Assembly: GCA_021799035.1 (NCBI GenBank)
Contig: JAJZBG010000023.1
Location: forward strand, 1 to 36,344
Reading direction: 5' to 3'
DNA: 36,344 nt
DNA from: Actinomycetes bacterium
GTDB lineage: Bacteria > Actinomycetota > Acidimicrobiia > Acidimicrobiales > Acidimicrobiaceae
In this document: positions 25,894 through 33,382 of the stretch, piece after piece
How the letters are laid out: each line of letters starts with the position of its first letter
Numbering within the stretch: the first letter of the stretch is position 1
Notes under the pieces: generated by a model
Database searches by the model: none
Told to the model about the DNA's origin: nothing
The model's input: the letters and a program-made list of their open reading frames with translations, nothing else
Made by a program: the position numbers and the translations under genes

Positions 25894-27045
25894 CTAGCCG
25901 AATGCCCCAGCGCGCTCGAGTCTTGAGATATCCGGGGCGGAAAAACCGCATTCCAGAAGTATTTCATCCCGATTCTCTCCAGGCGTTGGAGAAGGCGACA
26001 CATCCTCTACGGCGCCGCCAAAGCGGGGCGCGGGACGAGGATGACTGACTCCTTGGAGTTCCTGAAACATGTTGCGCTCAAACAAATGTCGGCTCAGCTT
26101 TGCCTCGGCTAGGTTGTTCACGGGCGTGACACACGCATCAGAGCCCTCAAACAACTTTTCAAAATAAGCCCGATTCTGCTTCGAAAACGTTGCACTCAAC
26201 ACTCTTCGCATTTCAGGCCAGGTTTCCCGACCATATTGGTTCGAAAACGCCGGGAGTTCATTCAGCCCGAGTCTCGTCGCCATCTCGGTAAAGAACTTCG
26301 GCTCCAGAGCAGCCACTGCAACTGCCTTCTCATCGGCACAGTTGTAAATCGAATAGAACGGAGCTCCGCCGTCCAGCAAATTCTTGGACCTTTCAAGACT
26401 CCACAAACCCCGCGAAAGCAAACCCTCGAACATTGTGCCCATTAGTGACACTCCGTCGACTATTGCCGCATCAACAACGCTCCCCTCGCCGCTAATCCGT
26501 GCAGAAAGAATTCCTGCAAGCATTCCTATTGCGGCGATCGTCCCGCCTCCTCCAAAGTCGCCAACAAGGTTCAAGGGGATCACGGGAGCTTCACTCGTGC
26601 CAATCGCATCAAGAAGACCGGTTATTCCAATGTAATTCAGGTCATGTCCCGCTGTTTCTGCCAACGGACCGTTTTGGCCCCAGCCGGTCATTCGTACATA
26701 TGTCAACCCGCCATTGAGCTGATGCGCCTCTTCAGGGCCCAGTCCCAGGCGCTCCATCACGCCGGGCCGGAACCCTTCGATCAAACCGTCGGCTCTGGCA
26801 ATGAGCTTTTTGGCAACTTTCAGTCCAGCCTCGGATTTGAGGTCAAGCGCGATTGAACGTCTATCGCGATTCATCGCATCGGAGGTAAATAGATCTGTCA
26901 CGTCTTTAGAATCCAACGACCGCGGCTTGTCAATGCGGATCACATCAGCCCCTAAGCCGGCAAGAATCATTGCCGCAAAAGGTGCAGGGCCAATCCCCGC
27001 AAACTCAACGATCGTGATGCCGCTGAGCGGCCTCTTGCTACTCAC
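25894..27045 (-). CDS. CaiB/BaiF family enzyme, alpha-methylacyl-CoA racemase-like
   Basis: The product is 383 residues from a GTG at 27045, chosen because GGAGG lies five bases upstream; an ATG at 27081 would add 12 residues but has no ribosome site. The opening LSGITIVEFAGIGPAPFAAMILAGLGADVIRIDKP is class III CoA-transferase style, in two recognisable parts. His134 in AGHDLNY and Asp163 in VGDFGGGG match the catalytic pair of alpha-methylacyl-CoA racemase (MCR/AMACR), so racemisation of 2-methylacyl-CoA is more likely than CoA transfer. The stop codon overlaps the ribosome site of the coupling ATPase. Confidence 0.88.
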   Translation of the reverse strand: MSSKRPLSGITIVEFAGIGPAPFAAMILAGLGADVIRIDKPRSLDSKDVTDLFTSDAMNRDRRSIALDLKSEAGLKVAKKLIARADGLIEGFRPGVMERLGLGPEEAHQLNGGLTYVRMTGWGQNGPLAETAGHDLNYIGITGLLDAIGTSEAPVIPLNLVGDFGGGGTIAAIGMLAGILSARISGEGSVVDAAIVDGVSLMGTMFEGLLSRGLWSLERSKNLLDGGAPFYSIYNCADEKAVAVAALEPKFFTEMATRLGLNELPAFSNQYGRETWPEMRRVLSATFSKQNRAYFEKLFEGSDACVTPVNNLAEAKLSRHLFERNMFQELQGVSHPRPAPRFGGAVEDVSPSPTPGENRDEILLECGFSAPDISRLERAGAFG

Positions 27046-27158
27046 GATTTCCTCCAGCGCCACGCGATCGCACGGCAACATTCATCTGTTGTATTGATAT
27101 ATGTCCGGGAACCAGAAAATGTCTTGCATGCGGCCGGTACGCAGCACTAGCCCCTCTG

Positions 27159-28037
27159 CTAGCCCGCACTCGAAGCCCTGTTCATATTCCACAAAAGTGC
27201 TTTTCGGACTTCTGGCCAAAGCGACTCGGGTACCTCATGAGCCATCCCCTCAAACGCAAGCAATCTTGCATCAGGGATCGAGGATGCAGTAGCGATCCCT
27301 CCGCTTGGGTTAACCAGCCGATCTGCGAGACCATGTATGACAATTGTCGGTATCGTCACCTTTTTCAGTGCCACTGTTCTGTCAGACGAGGTAACAACAG
27401 CCATAAGCTGACGCATAACGCCTTCGGGACAGTAATTGCGGTCATACGACCGCGCCATCAGCTCAAGCTCGGAGTCTTTGTTGAAGTACTTCTCTGAAGA
27501 GATGGCCCTGGAGATTTCCAGGCTGCGTTCGATCGCCGTGTCTCTGTCATCTCCCCCAGGCTGGAGCAAAGCCGCCACCACTTCGTTTGAAGGCTGGCCG
27601 ACACCTTTGGCACCGGTAGAAGAAAGCATTGAACACAGGGAGAGAAAGCGAGTCGGATGATCTATCACCGCCTGCTGGGCAATCATTCCACCCATCGAAA
27701 CCCCTACCAGATGTGCAGCTTCCACGCCCAGATGGTCCATCAAGGCGACCGTGTCGTCCGCCATATCCGCCAGCGAATAAGGCGCGGTCGACCTATCACC
27801 GGCAAGGCCAGCAAATATGTTCGGGACCCCATAGGAATCGAACTTCGTCGAAAGTCCGCAATCACGATTGTCAAATCTAACGACAAAGAACCCCATTGCA
27901 GCAAATTCGTCACAGACAGCCTCTGGCCAAGCGATCATCTGAAGACCCAAGCCCATCACTAGAACGAGTGCAGGCTTGCTGGGGTTTCCAAATGTGTCGA
28001 ATTCGATTTCGACCTTGTTCACCTGCGCTTTTGCCAC
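27159..28037 (-). CDS. Alpha/beta hydrolase (RdmC-like esterase family)
   Basis: The product is 292 residues. The oxyanion region is LVMGLGLQMIAWP, the strand FDNRDCGLST is typical of RdmC-like esterases, and the nucleophile elbow is GVSMGG with Ser114. The acid is probably the Asp in HGLADRLV and the base the His in GMAHEVP. No signal peptide, so probably cytoplasmic. The substrate is unknown; nearby acyl-CoA chemistry suggests a small ester or thioester. The start is GTG with GGAGG nine bases upstream. Confidence 0.85.
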   Translation of the reverse strand: MAKAQVNKVEIEFDTFGNPSKPALVLVMGLGLQMIAWPEAVCDEFAAMGFFVVRFDNRDCGLSTKFDSYGVPNIFAGLAGDRSTAPYSLADMADDTVALMDHLGVEAAHLVGVSMGGMIAQQAVIDHPTRFLSLCSMLSSTGAKGVGQPSNEVVAALLQPGGDDRDTAIERSLEISRAISSEKYFNKDSELELMARSYDRNYCPEGVMRQLMAVVTSSDRTVALKKVTIPTIVIHGLADRLVNPSGGIATASSIPDARLLAFEGMAHEVPESLWPEVRKALLWNMNRASSAG

Positions 28038-28134
28038 TCTCGAATACCTCCATGACTTCTTCCGCGCCCCGTACCCAACATAATTCTGCTTCCAGCCGCA
28101 GGCAAGGAGATTTCCGAGAGGTCTGTTCCGATTT

Positions 28135-28941
28135 CTACTTGACCCACCAGATCAGTCTCGACTCGATTTGTTCTGCAGGGTTGTCAAGGAGGAAAGCCCT
28201 AACCTCATCATCTCTGGAGGGATCTAAGCAAACCCTTTCACGAATGGCTTGAACCAAGTCATCATCGACTTCACGGCGTCTTTCCGGATTCCGGTAAAAG
28301 GTGGAGCTATGAGCAGAGATTCCCAGGCTCTCCACGATCTCCAGAAGCTGCTTGCCGGTGGGCTCGCTAGGTCTTTCCAAGCCCCAGAAGTGCTTCCACG
28401 CGCCATTTGCCACCGAGTGAGGATGCCTCTCATGAATTTCTAGGACTACCCCTAGAGTGGCCGCCTCATCCAGTTTCGATATGAACTCGCAAGGCGTAGG
28501 CACGTTATAGAGGACATTCGCACACACGACCACTCCTGCCGTTCCGGCGTCGTCGTAGACGGATAGCCATGAGCCGGGAACCAGGCGAATGGCCACATCG
28601 CTCTTTCTTGCTGCCTCGAAACTGGCTCTGTAGGCATCGAGCATCTTTTCCGATATGTCCACAGCCGTAATCGAATTGACATGATCCAAGAGAAGTAGCG
28701 ATATCCCTCCAGCGCCGCATCCAACATCCATGATGATTCTGTCTGCAGGCTTAACCGCCAAATCCAAAAGCTCCTTGATCTTGATGACCGTGGGACTAGC
28801 TGTCCTGGCTTGAGTGGGGCCGAATCTTTCCGGGCTCAACTGCCATGGCGAAATAGGTGCCTGACTCAGGATGCTATCTGGAATCGCCCAATCAGCCAGG
28901 GACAGCCCCCAGCTGTCGCACAAGGTATTTTTCTCCATCAA
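28135..28941 (-). CDS. Class I SAM-dependent methyltransferase
   Basis: The product is 268 residues. The SAM-binding strand is IIMDVGCGAGGISLLLLDH, followed by ITAVDISEKMLDAY for the ribose contact. The C-terminal half, including VVLEIHERHP and RERVCLDPSRDDEVRAFLLD, resembles a group of uncharacterised actinobacterial methyltransferases. No substrate can be assigned. It lies 97 bp downstream of the hydrolase gene and 24 bp after the bPH2 gene on the same strand. Confidence 0.85.
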   Translation of the reverse strand: MMEKNTLCDSWGLSLADWAIPDSILSQAPISPWQLSPERFGPTQARTASPTVIKIKELLDLAVKPADRIIMDVGCGAGGISLLLLDHVNSITAVDISEKMLDAYRASFEAARKSDVAIRLVPGSWLSVYDDAGTAGVVVCANVLYNVPTPCEFISKLDEAATLGVVLEIHERHPHSVANGAWKHFWGLERPSEPTGKQLLEIVESLGISAHSSTFYRNPERRREVDDDLVQAIRERVCLDPSRDDEVRAFLLDNPAEQIESRLIWWVK

Positions 28942-28965
28942 GTCAAACCTAACAGGGAAATCAAG

Positions 28966-29574
28966 TCAGATCTGATTCAAGAGTCTGGATTTTGCAGCTT
29001 CGTACTCTTCCTGCGTAATCGAGCCTTGCCTCCGGAGGTCTGCCAGCTTGCTTAGCTCGTCCAGCGGCGAATAGGCCCTTGAAGATGTAGCGATAGCAGA
29101 TCGCTTAGCGATCTGTGAGCTAATCATCCGGACGATCCTGTCGGGACGCCTGACGAAAGCAAAAATATCCCGACCTGCCTCGCCGGAATGGTCTACTTGC
29201 AGCGATCCGAGCATCAGTAATCGCTGAGCGAACCCTTGTGCGTAGCTCAGATTGGATATTTGGGCTATCGGAATTTCCTTGACTCGCCGCCCGAAAAACC
29301 CGGCTATAACAACAAGCCTCTCGTTCGTAAGCAGAAGGCGCGACGACCTGTACATGCCTACGCGAATAGCCAGACGGATTGCGACAACGACGACAACCAC
29401 AAGCGGGATCAATGCCGTCCATGACGGAAGGAAGGAAAGCACAATCACGCCAATCACGGCTAGGCCCACCAGCAAGAGCAGCTGCATGGTAGGTGCCGCC
29501 AACATGATCCAATGCGGCTTCTGCTCTACGATGAGATCCTCTTCATCGTTTAAATCAAACCGCCAAAGTGCCAT
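28966..29574 (-). CDS. bPH2 (YdbS-like) membrane protein with SHOCT tail
   Basis: The product is 202 residues. Two membrane helices (about 26-47 and 50-70) are followed by a bacterial pleckstrin-like bPH2 domain (YRSSRLLLTNERLVVIAGF, then EIPIAQISNLSYAQGF), and a C-terminal SHOCT motif, LADLRRQGSITQEEYEAAKSRLL, at about 175-199. SHOCT tails often mediate oligomerisation. The role is unknown; being directly next to ddl and murF suggests envelope function, which is inference. Confidence 0.88.
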   Translation of the reverse strand: MALWRFDLNDEEDLIVEQKPHWIMLAAPTMQLLLLVGLAVIGVIVLSFLPSWTALIPLVVVVVVAIRLAIRVGMYRSSRLLLTNERLVVIAGFFGRRVKEIPIAQISNLSYAQGFAQRLLMLGSLQVDHSGEAGRDIFAFVRRPDRIVRMISSQIAKRSAIATSSRAYSPLDELSKLADLRRQGSITQEEYEAAKSRLLNQI

Positions 29575-29609
29575 CGCCCCATGTTACCCACACCGAAAAC
29601 CTCATGCAG

Positions 29610-30719
29610 CTAAGAGAGCTTTGCGGCAATCGAGCCTGCGCTGGAAAGTGCAGAACCATCCGCACCCGCGGTCGTCGGCATGTACGTCCTGCTGCTCTTG
29701 GCTTCGTCTATCAAGTCAGTCAAAAGCTTCTCGAAAGCTATGGGTGGATTGATGAACAGGTACTTCGAAAGCGAGCCTGGTATGGTGTTGACTTCATTGA
29801 CATATAGCTCGCTGTTGCCGTCTGAGAGAAAATCGATACGTGCAAGCCCCCTTAGAGGAAGAATCTCTCCCACCTTGCGTGCATAGCTCCTTACCATCTC
29901 CGCCAAAGATGCTGGAATATTGGCTGGCAGCTCACGGGGAGCTGCAACCATCCCCTCCCCTGCCACATATTTGTCGACATAAGAAAGTATCTCCGAGCTA
30001 CTCGCTGATCTCACTGGCTTCTCAATCTCAGACAGCTCCAAAGAAGGGTAGCTTCGAATCGCCACCTGGAGATCAAATAAGTCTGGTCGGTACGGCTCAA
30101 TGACGGCGCCCTGGCGAAGGTGAACGTTGGTACCAAGTCGTACAAGCGCTGTATCATAATCGGCTACTACATCAATGCCGATAGAAGACCCGCCGTACCT
30201 TGGTTTGATTATGTACGGACCTTCGAAGCCAGGATGCCCAACTTCTTTGCTCAATAGGCTGCGCGGAAGGACAGGAATCCCGTGGGAGGAAACCAGTCCG
30301 CCAAAGGCCAGCTTGTCCATTCCGATCGCTGCACCCTGTGATCCCGGACCTGTGTACGCAATGCCAGCCAGATCAAATAAGGCCTGCACCGACCCATCCT
30401 CCCCTGCGCCGCCATGAAGGCATACCACCACGACCTCCAGTTCCAGCTCGCGAGGTTTGGAGAAACGTCCGCCAGCGCTGGCAACGAACCCAGAGTCAAG
30501 CGTGAATGACAGCCTGCGTGATCCGCCGGGCACTCCTTCAGAAAAGTCCTTGGCCTCCAGCGCCAGCTCCGTCTGAACAAACTCACCCGTCTTGGACCAG
30601 TAGATTGGGGCCACTTCGTGAGACGTACTCATCAGAGCCCTCACCGCCTGAAGGCCAGTCAAAATGCTTATGTCGTGCTCCGGTGACACGCCTCCAAAAA
30701 GAACGCCGACTTTGGCCAT
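29610..30719 (-). CDS. ddl: D-alanine--D-alanine ligase
   Basis: The product is 369 residues. It begins MAKVGVLFGGVSPEHDISILTG and has AYTGPGSQGAAIGMDKLAF, IIKPRYGGSSIGIDVV (ATP-grasp loop) and a C-terminal metal-binding ARIDFLSDG with ELYVNEVNTIPG. The enzyme makes the dipeptide that MurF, encoded just upstream, attaches to the peptidoglycan precursor. The C-terminal tail (from AKSSRTYMP) is a low-complexity extension beyond the usual length. Confidence 0.96.
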   Translation of the reverse strand: MAKVGVLFGGVSPEHDISILTGLQAVRALMSTSHEVAPIYWSKTGEFVQTELALEAKDFSEGVPGGSRRLSFTLDSGFVASAGGRFSKPRELELEVVVVCLHGGAGEDGSVQALFDLAGIAYTGPGSQGAAIGMDKLAFGGLVSSHGIPVLPRSLLSKEVGHPGFEGPYIIKPRYGGSSIGIDVVADYDTALVRLGTNVHLRQGAVIEPYRPDLFDLQVAIRSYPSLELSEIEKPVRSASSSEILSYVDKYVAGEGMVAAPRELPANIPASLAEMVRSYARKVGEILPLRGLARIDFLSDGNSELYVNEVNTIPGSLSKYLFINPPIAFEKLLTDLIDEAKSSRTYMPTTAGADGSALSSAGSIAAKLS

Positions 30720-30751
30720 AAGTGCTCAACTCTCCAATTCTCATCGACAGA

Positions 30752-30771
30752 CTCGTTAAACCGCTAACGAG
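30752..30771. promoter_or_regulatory. Hairpin between murF and ddl
   Basis: CTCGTTA (30752-30758) and TAACGAG (30765-30771) form a perfect 7-bp stem with a 6-base loop inside the 97-bp gap, 33-52 bases ahead of the ddl start. There is no U tract on either strand; it may be a leader structure. Confidence 0.35.
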
Positions 30772-30816
30772 ATTAGCCGAGCAGAAGGTTCAGAGGCACT
30801 CGCTGAAGGCAATCTG

Positions 30817-32439
30817 CTAGAGGAAGTGGTCCGGCAGATCGTTCTCATAGAGCACGACGTCACCAGAACCAAGGTTCTCTCTTACCCACCTGACCGCATC
30901 TGTGCGATTCTTCGCCAAAACAACGCCCGGGCTGAAGCCTTCAGCCCGGGCGTTGTTGATGCCTTCAAGTAGCGCACGTCGGTTCGTATATCCGACAACT
31001 ACAATCTCTGTAGCTATGCGCGATGCAGCTCGGCCCAGAAACGAATTCTCTTCGAACTGCTTCTTTCCGAGCTCGATCATCCCGGGAGTCACCAGAACTG
31101 CCAGAGAGGACGGGCCCTTCCTGCGCTCAAGCGCCTCCAACGCAAGCCGGGCTCCTGCGGGATTGGAATTGTAGGTGTCGTCAAGAACTGTTACGCCGCG
31201 GTCACTTGTAGTTATGTTCAGCCGGTTCTTAGCTACGGGCAAAGTGGGAAGGCTCTCAGCCAGATTCGACTCTGGCACACCGAGCTGCAAGCACACAGCG
31301 ATCGCTGCTGCCAAATTGGTCTTCGATATGTCGAGATATGGCATCGAGCAGACTCGTCTCTGGCCTACGTAGATAACCAAATTTCCTTCATCATCGTCTC
31401 TGACTGCAACGTCGGCATTTAAGTCCTTACCAGACACCATCACCACCGACTTGCCTTGGTCGATCAGCTTCTTGGCGAAATTGCTCAAGTAGTGATTATC
31501 ACCATTCAACACCACCACTGACGCATGTTCAGTTATCTCCGATTTGGCTTCCAATATGTTGTCTTCCGAGCCGAATCGCTCCAGATGGACCGGTCCAATA
31601 GCGGTTATTACGGAAATCTCCGGTGGAATCCAGCTGCAGAGATCCGCGATCTCGCCCTTCTTGAAAGTTCCCATCTCAGCCACCAACACCTCCGTGCCGG
31701 GGGCAAGACCCTCATTGATGGCACGGGCCAAGCCCGCCCTATTGTTATATGAAGCCGGCGAGGCAAACGTGGCGAAACGGCTGGATGCCAGATGGGCAAG
31801 ATAGACCTTCGTGGAAGTCTTGCCATATGAACCGGTGATGGCCACTACCCTGGGAGAGACCTTTGTCAGCTTCTTTGCCGCGGCATCGACAAATTTGGAA
31901 AGGCTCCTCCGCTCCACGGGAAGAGTAATCACGAGGGCTAGATCCACGGTTGCCGGCACTAGGATCAGCGCAACGACGCCAAAGGCCATTCCCAGTTGCA
32001 TCACGGCGCCGATGCCAATGAACACTAAAGTCATCAGCCATGTCAGGCTCGCAAGCGTGGTGAGGCGTCTCGTATATCTAAGCGGCGAGGTTGTGCCCCT
32101 GTAGGTCAGGCCCCTGGGTGCGACGAGAGTTGCAATAACCACCACAAGGAATCCCACTCCTGCATACGGCAAATCCTCGGGCCGCGCAACCACAACCAGT
32201 GTCGCAGCGACGGCAAGTGCTCCAAGAATCGGGGTCCCAATCCTGAATCTGTCAGAATACCATCGTAGGGCAAATCTTGTTGTATAACCGGGTATGTAAT
32301 GCTCCCTCTGCGCAACACGCAACCATCTCAGACTTGATATCATGGCCGCCACTAACGCCACGACTGCGCTCAGGTAGGAATATGTAGCGTTCATCGTGCT
32401 CCCGAAAATGAGATGAACGCCCAGAACTGTTATTGACAA
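30817..32439 (-). CDS. murF: MurF-type Mur ligase with N-terminal membrane domain
   Basis: The product is up to 540 residues. Residues 1-180 hold about five membrane helices (near 17-36, 68-87, 92-108, 127-148 and 152-174); the Mur ligase core follows with GSYGKTST at 203-210, the NNRAG and EMGTFKKGEI segments, GDNHY and DDTYNSNPAGA. MurF adds D-Ala-D-Ala to UDP-MurNAc-tripeptide; ddl follows on the same strand. The assignment to MurF and not a MurT-like ligase rests on ddl context and the DDTYNSNP motif. A TTG at 32439 follows the hydrolase stop; an ATG at 32394 with GGGAG is an equally good start. Residues 495-507 are encoded by a perfect palindrome. Confidence 0.88.
   Translation of the reverse strand: MSITVLGVHLIFGSTMNATYSYLSAVVALVAAMISSLRWLRVAQREHYIPGYTTRFALRWYSDRFRIGTPILGALAVAATLVVVARPEDLPYAGVGFLVVVIATLVAPRGLTYRGTTSPLRYTRRLTTLASLTWLMTLVFIGIGAVMQLGMAFGVVALILVPATVDLALVITLPVERRSLSKFVDAAAKKLTKVSPRVVAITGSYGKTSTKVYLAHLASSRFATFASPASYNNRAGLARAINEGLAPGTEVLVAEMGTFKKGEIADLCSWIPPEISVITAIGPVHLERFGSEDNILEAKSEITEHASVVVLNGDNHYLSNFAKKLIDQGKSVVMVSGKDLNADVAVRDDDEGNLVIYVGQRRVCSMPYLDISKTNLAAAIAVCLQLGVPESNLAESLPTLPVAKNRLNITTSDRGVTVLDDTYNSNPAGARLALEALERRKGPSSLAVLVTPGMIELGKKQFEENSFLGRAASRIATEIVVVGYTNRRALLEGINNARAEGFSPGVVLAKNRTDAVRWVRENLGSGDVVLYENDLPDHFL
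30919..30957. repeat. Perfect 39-bp palindrome inside murF
   Basis: The arms 30919-30937 and 30939-30957 are exact reverse complements over 19 bases, around a single central C at 30938. The core contains CCCGGGC in both arms. In the murF frame it spans exactly 13 codons (residues 495-507). Reading the minus strand it is followed by TTGG so that the RNA has GUUGUUUUGG at and after the stem base, like an intrinsic terminator, 102 bases before the end of the stop codon. Confidence 0.9.
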
Positions 32440-33240
32440 TTAGCCACGAGTCCTTTGAACAAGATCAAGAACAGAATCTAGAAGTACCGCCGGAGATGTC
32501 ACTGCAACAAAGTGATCTCCGGGCACCATTGTCAGTGAGAGCTTTTCAGCATTTAGCTGAAGCGCCCTCTCCGCCACAACCACAGGTACGGTCTTGTCGC
32601 CATCTCCCCAGAGCAGATTTACAGGAACCTCTATACGTCGAATGATTTCGCTGTAGTCCTCGTTCACCACCCTCACGAAGATTTCTCGCATAATCCCCTG
32701 GGAGTTCCGGTAATCTGTCGAGCCGTACCTTGATCTGAGCTTTTCCATCCGCGCACTTGAGACTAGCCCGAGTTTGAAAAGCGACTTTGCAACTCTGAAT
32801 CCCAGCTTTGGCTTTTTGGAAAGATCAGGGCTCCGAATCAAAGGCACTCCGCTCACCACGACTCCTGCAAGATTCAGATCGGGAGCATAGGAGGCTCCCA
32901 TAGAAAGCGCGATCCTTCCGCCAAAGGAATGGCCAACTACCACCACCTTGACACGGCTCGACGAATTCATGTCCGCTACAACTTGACGAATTGCCTGACA
33001 GACGATCTCTGCGTACTCTGTGGAACCCGCCGGACCGGCCGGAAGCGGAGAGGCGCCAAAGCCGGGGAGATCGAAGCGTGCAAGCCACGGTGGAGCCTCT
33101 GACGATGCAACCAAGCGGCAAAATGCAGAAAAATCGGCCATTGAGCGTCCCCATCCGTGCAAAAGCACCCAGAGTTCACAGTCATTTTCCCCTGGCTGAA
33201 GCTCGCCAAAGACCAGGCCATCTACGAAAGATCTAAGCAG
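32440..33240 (-). CDS. Alpha/beta hydrolase with a disturbed 5' end
   Basis: The core has HGWG (oxyanion), FDLPGFGASP, the elbow GHSFGG (nucleophile Ser), LWGDGDKTVP (acid) and GDHFVAV (base His). The first normal start, a GTG at 33168, would begin directly at the oxyanion strand and cut the first beta strand. The same frame stays open upstream and encodes a typical N-terminus (SFVDGLVFGELQPGENDCEL), but reaches a stop at 33259-33261 with no ATG, GTG or TTG. Only a CTG at 33238-33240 after GGGGAG fits; alternatively an ATG at 33262 joins this frame if one base is removed from the A5G4 run (33247-33255). Substrate unknown. Confidence 0.75.
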   Translation of the reverse strand: MLRSFVDGLVFGELQPGENDCELWVLLHGWGRSMADFSAFCRLVASSEAPPWLARFDLPGFGASPLPAGPAGSTEYAEIVCQAIRQVVADMNSSSRVKVVVVGHSFGGRIALSMGASYAPDLNLAGVVVSGVPLIRSPDLSKKPKLGFRVAKSLFKLGLVSSARMEKLRSRYGSTDYRNSQGIMREIFVRVVNEDYSEIIRRIEVPVNLLWGDGDKTVPVVVAERALQLNAEKLSLTMVPGDHFVAVTSPAVLLDSVLDLVQRTRG

Positions 33241-33382
33241 GGCTCTCCCCTTTTTCCTTCATCGTAACAGCTAACGAGAGGACAACAATAAGTTCAGTTT
33301 GACACCTATGGCAACCATCCACCGTAATACGATCGCAAAGAGAACCAAACCGTCAAAACGAGAGGTCGGCGTCTGGCCAAGG

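Noticed and set aside
27147-27163. CTAGC/GCTAG hairpin at the stop of the RdmC-like hydrolase
   Set aside because: Only 5 bp, no U tract.
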